Of a stretch of 44,950 nt of DNA, positions 40,836-44,950 are shown one piece after another; within the stretch, counting starts at the first letter, position 1, and each line of letters opens with the position of its first letter. Position numbers and translations under genes: made by a program. The notes below the pieces were generated by a model. It did no database searches, had not been told where the DNA came from, and saw only the letters and a program-made list of their open reading frames with translations. Origin of the DNA: Holdemania massiliensis AP2 (GTDB lineage: Bacteria > Bacillota_I > Bacilli_A > Erysipelotrichales > Erysipelotrichaceae); the NCBI RefSeq assembly GCF_000327285.1, contig NZ_HE998570.1:39041-83990 (forward strand). The letters are read 5' to 3'.

Positions 40836-41954
40836 ATGATCATTCAAAGTACACAGGTTTGGATCAACGACGCGTTTCAGCCAGGTCAGCTGGAAATTGC
40901 CGGCGGCCGCATTGAGGCGGTTTTGCCTTATGGTGAAAAGCCGGTTGACCAGGACTATCAGGATCAGTGGATTTTGCCGGGTTTTATCGACATCCATACG
41001 CACGGCTGGAATCGCTGCGATGCCGGCAAGCCCACAGTGGAAGCGATGCTTCGCTGGCAGAAGCATATGCCGAAGGAAGGCGTGACGTCTTTTTTAGCGA
41101 CAACCGCAACCCAGAGCGCGGCGGCCAACGAAGCCGCGCTGCCGATTCTGAAGGAAGCGATCGAAGCTCAGGCTGCCGGTGCGGAAATTCTCGGCATCAA
41201 CATGGAAGGAAATTTCATCTCCCATCAGTTTCACGGGGCGCAGGATCTATACACAATTGTCAAACCGGATTCGCAGCAGCTGCTGCACTATCAGAATTTA
41301 GCGGGAGGTCATATTCTGACCGTCACATGCGCGGTTGAATTTGATGAGGATTACGCGTTTGTCAAAACCGCGGTCGCGCACGGCATCCGGGTTTCCTGCG
41401 GACACAGCGGCGCCAGCTTTGATCAGGTCAGGGAGGCGGCGCGCTGCGGTGCGACCGGCATCACTCACTGCGGCAACGGCATGCGTCCATTCCATCACCG
41501 AAATCCCGGCATTTTCGGCGCGGTGTTGAATCTGGAGGAACTGTATGCTGAAGTGATCGGAGATGGGGTCCATGTCCATTTTGAAACAGTGCATCTGATC
41601 GGTACGATGAAGGGCGCCGAGAAGCTGATATTAGTGACCGATTCCGCTGACTGCAAAGATGATCCGGACTATGCGCAGTTTGCGCACGAAGGTGCGTTCC
41701 GCTTGCCTGATGGCACGCTGTTCGGCTCGGCTCTGTATGTCAATCAGGGAATCGATCACCTTCATCGTCAGGCTCGTCTGCCGCTGGTCACGGCGATCCG
41801 TGCGGCGACGATCAATCCAGCGCTTTATTTAGGCTTGGATGGACGCAAAGGAACGTTAGAGGCGGGCAAGGACGCGGATATTGTCGTCTGTGACGAACAC
41901 ATTGCTCTGCAGGCCGTTTATTGCCGGGGCCAGCTGCAGTCCATCTCGGAGTAA
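40836..41954 (+). CDS. nagA: N-acetylglucosamine-6-phosphate deacetylase
   Basis: 372 aa from the ATG at 40836, behind AGGAGG; the 40812 start lacks a site. It removes acetate from GlcNAc-6-P to give GlcN-6-P. Amidohydrolase features: GFIDIHTHGW near residue 48, the metal-ligand Glu in NMEGNFIS near 125 (usually LEGPF), CGHSGAS near 188, THCGNGMRPFHHRNPG near 208 and the catalytic Asp in VTDSA near 266. First gene of nagA-nagB-hxlA-hxlB. Confidence 0.95.
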   Translation: MIIQSTQVWINDAFQPGQLEIAGGRIEAVLPYGEKPVDQDYQDQWILPGFIDIHTHGWNRCDAGKPTVEAMLRWQKHMPKEGVTSFLATTATQSAAANEAALPILKEAIEAQAAGAEILGINMEGNFISHQFHGAQDLYTIVKPDSQQLLHYQNLAGGHILTVTCAVEFDEDYAFVKTAVAHGIRVSCGHSGASFDQVREAARCGATGITHCGNGMRPFHHRNPGIFGAVLNLEELYAEVIGDGVHVHFETVHLIGTMKGAEKLILVTDSADCKDDPDYAQFAHEGAFRLPDGTLFGSALYVNQGIDHLHRQARLPLVTAIRAATINPALYLGLDGRKGTLEAGKDADIVVCDEHIALQAVYCRGQLQSISE

Positions 41955-42048
41955 GAGCTGACTGGCCGTATGCTGGCCGCAGGCTTGCGTTATCCTTCTT
42001 CGGTATTGTGTAGAAGGCGCAAATATAGAAATCAGGAGGAATGAAAAA

Positions 42049-42807
42049 ATGAAGATTGTTGTATGCAAAGATTATGAGGAAGTCAGCCGCGTCATGGCGG
42101 AAAAAGTAGTTCGCTTGATTCAGGAAAAACCGAACCTTGTCTTCTGCCTGCCGGCAGGGAATTCGCCCATTGGCATGTATCGGTATTTAGTCAAGATGTA
42201 TGAGGAAGGAAAAGTGGATTTTTCCCAGATCAGAACGTTTGATATGGATGAATATGCTGGATTGGCACCGGATGACCCACATAGCTTTATTTATTTCATG
42301 CATAAGCATTTTATGGATCATGTCAACATCAATATGGAAAACGTCGATTATCCCAAAGCCGACGCTTTGGATTTAGATGCGGAATGCCGGCGCTATGCTC
42401 AGGCAATTCTCGATGCCGGAGGCTTGGATATCGCGATCACAAGTATCGGTGATGACGGTCATATTGCATTTAACGAACCCGATGATTTCCTTCTTCCGCG
42501 TACGCACGTTGTAAAAATGGATGAGGCGACGCGCAAACAAAACGCAAAAGTGTTTGCGGATTGTCCAAAAGGGATGCCGACCCACGCGATTACGACCGGG
42601 ATGGAGGAACATATGAAGACGAAGCATTATTATGTCGTCTGTTCAGGCTCGCATAAGGCAGCGCTGCTGAAAAAACTCTTTGAAACCGAAAAACTGGATC
42701 CGCATTTCCCTGTTTCCTGGCTGAGAATGCATCCCAATGTTGAATTGATCATCGATGAAGAAGCGGCTGCCGGCATTCCCCAGGAAGTTTTGGATGAGTG
42801 CCGATAG
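42049..42807 (+). CDS. nagB: glucosamine-6-phosphate deaminase
   Basis: 252 aa with AGGAGGAA upstream. It converts GlcN-6-P to fructose-6-P and ammonia. LPAGNSPIGMYRYL near residue 34 binds the phosphate; Asp67-Glu-Tyr (FDMDEYAGL) provides the proton-transfer base; SIGDDGHIAFNEPDD near 135 matches GxGxDGHIAFNEP. The SIGDDGH variant and a short C terminus without the allosteric tail place it with the non-allosteric Firmicute type. Follows nagA by 94 bases. Confidence 0.93.
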   Translation: MKIVVCKDYEEVSRVMAEKVVRLIQEKPNLVFCLPAGNSPIGMYRYLVKMYEEGKVDFSQIRTFDMDEYAGLAPDDPHSFIYFMHKHFMDHVNINMENVDYPKADALDLDAECRRYAQAILDAGGLDIAITSIGDDGHIAFNEPDDFLLPRTHVVKMDEATRKQNAKVFADCPKGMPTHAITTGMEEHMKTKHYYVVCSGSHKAALLKKLFETEKLDPHFPVSWLRMHPNVELIIDEEAAAGIPQEVLDECR

Positions 42808-42849
42808 AAGCGCAAGAAGCGTTTATTCGGTCTAAGGAAGGAAGCAACT

Positions 42850-43479
42850 ATGAAATTACAAATCGCAATCGATCTGACCGAAATGGGCAAGGCACTCTGC
42901 CTTGCTGAAAAGGTTAAGGATATTGTGGATATCGTCGAAATCGGAACCCCGCTGATCATAAAAGAAGGAATGCACCCCGTCCGCGCTTTAAAGAGCAAAT
43001 TTCCTGGGCTGTGTGTGCTGGCCGATACGAAAATCATGGATGGAGGAGCGATCGAATGTCATGACGCCTGCGAGGCCGGCGCGGATATCGTCACGGTCTT
43101 AGCCCTTGCCGACCAAGCCACAATCACAGAGGTGGTCAAGACCGCGCACGCGGTGGGAAAGCAGGTGCTTGCGGATTTGATCGGCGTTGACGATCTCGCC
43201 GCCAAGGCACAGCTGTGTTTGACCCTGGGCGTCGATCTGATCGGCGTGCATACCGGCGTGGATCGGCAGAAGCAAGGCGGAACGCCGTTGAAAGATTTAA
43301 CGCTGCTGGCGGAAAAGATTGATCCTTCAAAAATTGCCGTTGCTGGGGGTGTGAGTTTACAAACAATCGATGACTATGTCCGGTTGAAACCGGGGATCAT
43401 CATTGCCGGCAGTGCCTTATATAACGCTGCGGATATTAAGCAGGCAGCTCTTGCCATGAAAGGACGTCTGAGGAAATGA
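42850..43479 (+). CDS. hxlA: 3-hexulose-6-phosphate synthase
   Basis: 209 aa (family about 210) with AAGGAAG upstream. OMP decarboxylase-superfamily barrel with the signature Asp59-x-Lys61-x-x-Asp64 in LADTKIMDGG. VEIGTPLIIKEG near 29 and VAGGVSLQTIDDY near 165 bind substrate. In the RuMP pathway it joins formaldehyde to ribulose-5-P, and it is reversible. A keto-gulonate-6-P decarboxylase (UlaD) is a close relative, but the isomerase directly after it argues for HxlA. Confidence 0.88.
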   Translation: MKLQIAIDLTEMGKALCLAEKVKDIVDIVEIGTPLIIKEGMHPVRALKSKFPGLCVLADTKIMDGGAIECHDACEAGADIVTVLALADQATITEVVKTAHAVGKQVLADLIGVDDLAAKAQLCLTLGVDLIGVHTGVDRQKQGGTPLKDLTLLAEKIDPSKIAVAGGVSLQTIDDYVRLKPGIIIAGSALYNAADIKQAALAMKGRLRK

Positions 43480-44039
43480 AAACAACGGATATCCTGACAA
43501 TGATTCTCAATGAATTATACGAAACGCGGACACGCTTGAAACAAGCGGAGCTGACTGTACTGGAAGATCAGATTCGCAAAGCAAACCGGATTTTCGTCGC
43601 GGGTGCGGGCAGATCGCTGCTGATGATCCGCGGGTTTGCGATGCGGCTGATGCATGCCGGTTTTACGGTTTATGTCGTTGGGGATACGATCACCCCTGCG
43701 ATTGAAACCGGGGATTTGCTGCTGATCGCTTCAGGCTCCGGGGAAACAGGCACATTGAAATCGATAGCGATGAAATGTAAGAAAATCGGCGCGGATTTGG
43801 GATTGATCACAACGAATCCGGGCTCAACCCTTGCCCAGTTGGCTGATTTTATTGTCGAGGTCGCGGCTGGGACGACAAAACGGCAGGACAATCAGGCCGC
43901 GTCAGTTCAGCCGGGCGCCAATACCTTTGAACAATGCGTTCTGTTGATTGGCGACGCGCTGGTTATCCGTTTGATGTCAGCGCAATCGCTGGATAAAAAT
44001 AATGCCGAACTGATGAAACGTCATGCCAATTTGGAATGA
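43476..44039 (+). CDS. hxlB: 6-phospho-3-hexuloisomerase
   Basis: 187 aa; the start overlaps hxlA by four bases (ATGA). Single SIS domain: FVAGAGRSLLMIRGFAMRLM near 38, IASGSGETGTLKSIAMKCKK near 87 and QPGANTFEQCVLLIGDAL near 145. It interconverts 3-hexulose-6-P and fructose-6-P. With NagB making fructose-6-P, the pair could run backwards to ribulose-5-P and formaldehyde. Confidence 0.92.
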   Translation: MKTTDILTMILNELYETRTRLKQAELTVLEDQIRKANRIFVAGAGRSLLMIRGFAMRLMHAGFTVYVVGDTITPAIETGDLLLIASGSGETGTLKSIAMKCKKIGADLGLITTNPGSTLAQLADFIVEVAAGTTKRQDNQAASVQPGANTFEQCVLLIGDALVIRLMSAQSLDKNNAELMKRHANLE

Positions 44040-44059
44040 TGGAAGCAAACACATAAGAT

Positions 44060-44108
44060 AAGAAGAAATGCTGCACTAACGTCGTTGTTAATGCAGCCTT
44101 TCTTCTTT
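44060..44108 (+). terminator. intrinsic terminator of the nagA-nagB-hxlA-hxlB operon
   Basis: Very long hairpin: AAGAAGAAA / TTTCTTCTT outer stem and GCTGCA-TAAC / GTTA-TGCAGC inner stem around a 6-base loop. Confidence 0.85.
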
Positions 44109-44265
44109 GTGCAGCGATAGTAGAAATAAGTTTTAGGAATGTAAACGGAGGTTGCTGAGGCTGCTTATTTAAAACCGTCTGGCTCTTCCTATTGTTTGGA
44201 ATGACACGGGGCCGGCTGTTGGATGTGCTGATGTGATTCTGCCTCTTTATTAATTGCCGAATTCT

Positions 44266-44273
44266 GATATAAT
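44266..44273 (+). promoter_or_regulatory. extended -10 of the queT transcript
   Basis: GATATAAT within CTGATATAAT (TGnTATAAT), 24 bases before the riboswitch hairpin. The -35 is weak. Confidence 0.6.
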
Positions 44274-44296
44274 GATATACGTTTTGAGAGAAGAAA

Positions 44297-44338
44297 TGTC
44301 AGTCGCAATCCCCTGACAATAAACAAAACACGAAAGGA
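44297..44338 (+). promoter_or_regulatory. preQ1-I riboswitch upstream of queT
   Basis: A 6-bp stem (TGTCAG / CTGACA) has the loop TCGCAATCCC and an A-rich tail AATAAACAAAACA leading into AAAGGA. The Thermoanaerobacter preQ1-I aptamer, as I recall it, has the same TCGCA at the loop start and the same AACAAAACA in the tail. Loop TCC (44309-44311) can pair with GGA (44336-44338) of the Shine-Dalgarno, giving the pseudoknot that hides the ribosome site when preQ1 is bound. The downstream gene is a queuosine-precursor transporter. Translational OFF switch predicted. Confidence 0.85.
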
Positions 44339-44349
44339 ATTAATTGATA

Positions 44350-44877
44350 ATGAAAAATAAGACTTTAGTCCGTTTCTGCATCAGCGCGGTGATTGCGGCG
44401 CTGTATGCCGCTGTTTCCCTGGCATTGGCGCCGCTCTCTTTCGGTCCGATTCAAATTCGGATTGCGGAAGCGATGACGCTGCTGCCGATTTTGTTTCCGG
44501 AGGCGATTGCCGGCGTAACGCTGGGCTGCTTTCTGACGAATCTGATCGGTGCGATCCTGGGCGTGAATTTACTCGGTTTTTTTGATGTGTTTGCGGGCAC
44601 GCTGGCTACCTTTTTGGCGGCGATGCTGACATGGCGGTGCCGTAAGCTCTGCGTGAAAGGCGTGCCGCTGGTATCGGCGCTGATGCCGGTGCTGTTTAAT
44701 GCTGTGATTATCGGCGCGGAACTGGCTTATGTGCTCTATCCGACTGCGCTGCTCACCGGATTTGTGATCAATGCGCTGGAAGTCGGCTTCGGCGAACTTG
44801 TCGCCTGTTTCATTTTGGGACTGCCGCTGGTAAAGGCTCTGGATAAAGCGCAGCTGGCCAAACGATTCGGCTTATAA
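44350..44877 (+). CDS. queT: QueT family queuosine-precursor transporter
   Basis: 175 aa, five to six membrane segments. QueT features: IRIAEAMTLLPILFPEAIAG near residue 36, LGCFLTNLIGAILG and FFDVFAGTLATFLAAMLTWR. It imports preQ1 or a related deazapurine for queuosine tRNA modification. The TTG at 44344 is nearer the AAAGGA site (5 bases) and could be the true start; I kept the ATG. It lies under a preQ1-I riboswitch, which supports both calls. Confidence 0.92.
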   Translation: MKNKTLVRFCISAVIAALYAAVSLALAPLSFGPIQIRIAEAMTLLPILFPEAIAGVTLGCFLTNLIGAILGVNLLGFFDVFAGTLATFLAAMLTWRCRKLCVKGVPLVSALMPVLFNAVIIGAELAYVLYPTALLTGFVINALEVGFGELVACFILGLPLVKALDKAQLAKRFGL

Positions 44878-44925
44878 TCGCTTAAACAAAATATTCCTCT
44901 CAGAACAGAACATAAAGGGATTTCG

Positions 44926-44949
44926 GACGCTTTCGGGCGTCTTTTTTTA
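44926..44949 (+). terminator. intrinsic terminator of queT
   Basis: GACGC / GCGTC stem with a 6-base loop followed by seven T, at the window edge. Confidence 0.8.
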
Positions 44950-44950
44950 T

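Overview
The window comes from a low-to-mid GC Firmicute. The gene families (Man-type PTS with GntR regulators, LytR-CpsA-Psr, LtaS-like sulfatase, Tat lipoprotein, NagA/NagB, QueT), the strong AGGAGG-type ribosome binding sites and the extended -10 promoters (TGnTATAAT) suggest a gut Erysipelotrichia-type bacterium such as Holdemania. That placement is inference; no rRNA or marker gene is present to fix it.

Layout. 1-3.5 kb: a Fic protein with an overlapping small ORF, then a LysR regulator divergent from a Tat-exported nitroreductase-like lipoprotein. This pair is bracketed by two direct copies of a 68-bp intergenic repeat. 3.5-5.7 kb: an overlapping AraC / EamA / DUF2000 operon. 6-7.6 kb: gpmI. 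7.7-17.4 kb: an arylsulfate sulfotransferase-like lipoprotein, a GntR/UTRA relic, a CPBP protease, small genes, a HAD phosphatase, a serine-hydrolase lipoprotein and an LtaS-like sulfatase. 17.9-19.3 kb: a MATE transporter.

19.3-26.5 kb is a sugar-amine island. Two tandem GntR/UTRA regulators precede a catabolite-controlled Man-family PTS (IIA, IIB, IIC, IID), followed by a FrlB-like SIS protein, a HAD phosphatase and a second SIS protein. The arrangement fits uptake of a fructosamine or glucosamine-type conjugate with phosphorylation, followed by cleavage. 26.5-32.2 kb holds DUF554, LCP, EamA, and a Nudix / gamma-glutamyltransferase / TfoX-like operon. 32.4-37 kb holds a decayed gene, an Rpn-type nuclease, and a MoxR-DUF58-DUF4129 operon. 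37-39.2 kb holds hypothetical membrane proteins and small ORFs.

39.2-44.9 kb is the most interesting end. It has an unassigned structured RNA of about 240 nt with its own promoter, an H-type pseudoknot and a terminator. Next is a DeoR regulator split by a -1 frame change exactly at an A AAA AAC slippery heptamer. Divergent from it is a nagA-nagB-hxlA-hxlB operon that could carry GlcNAc-6-P through fructose-6-P to ribulose-5-P plus formaldehyde. The window closes with a preQ1-I riboswitch in front of queT.

No tRNA, rRNA, CRISPR array, phage or intact insertion sequence was seen. Starts were chosen by ribosome binding site and family alignment, so several differ from the longest open frame.
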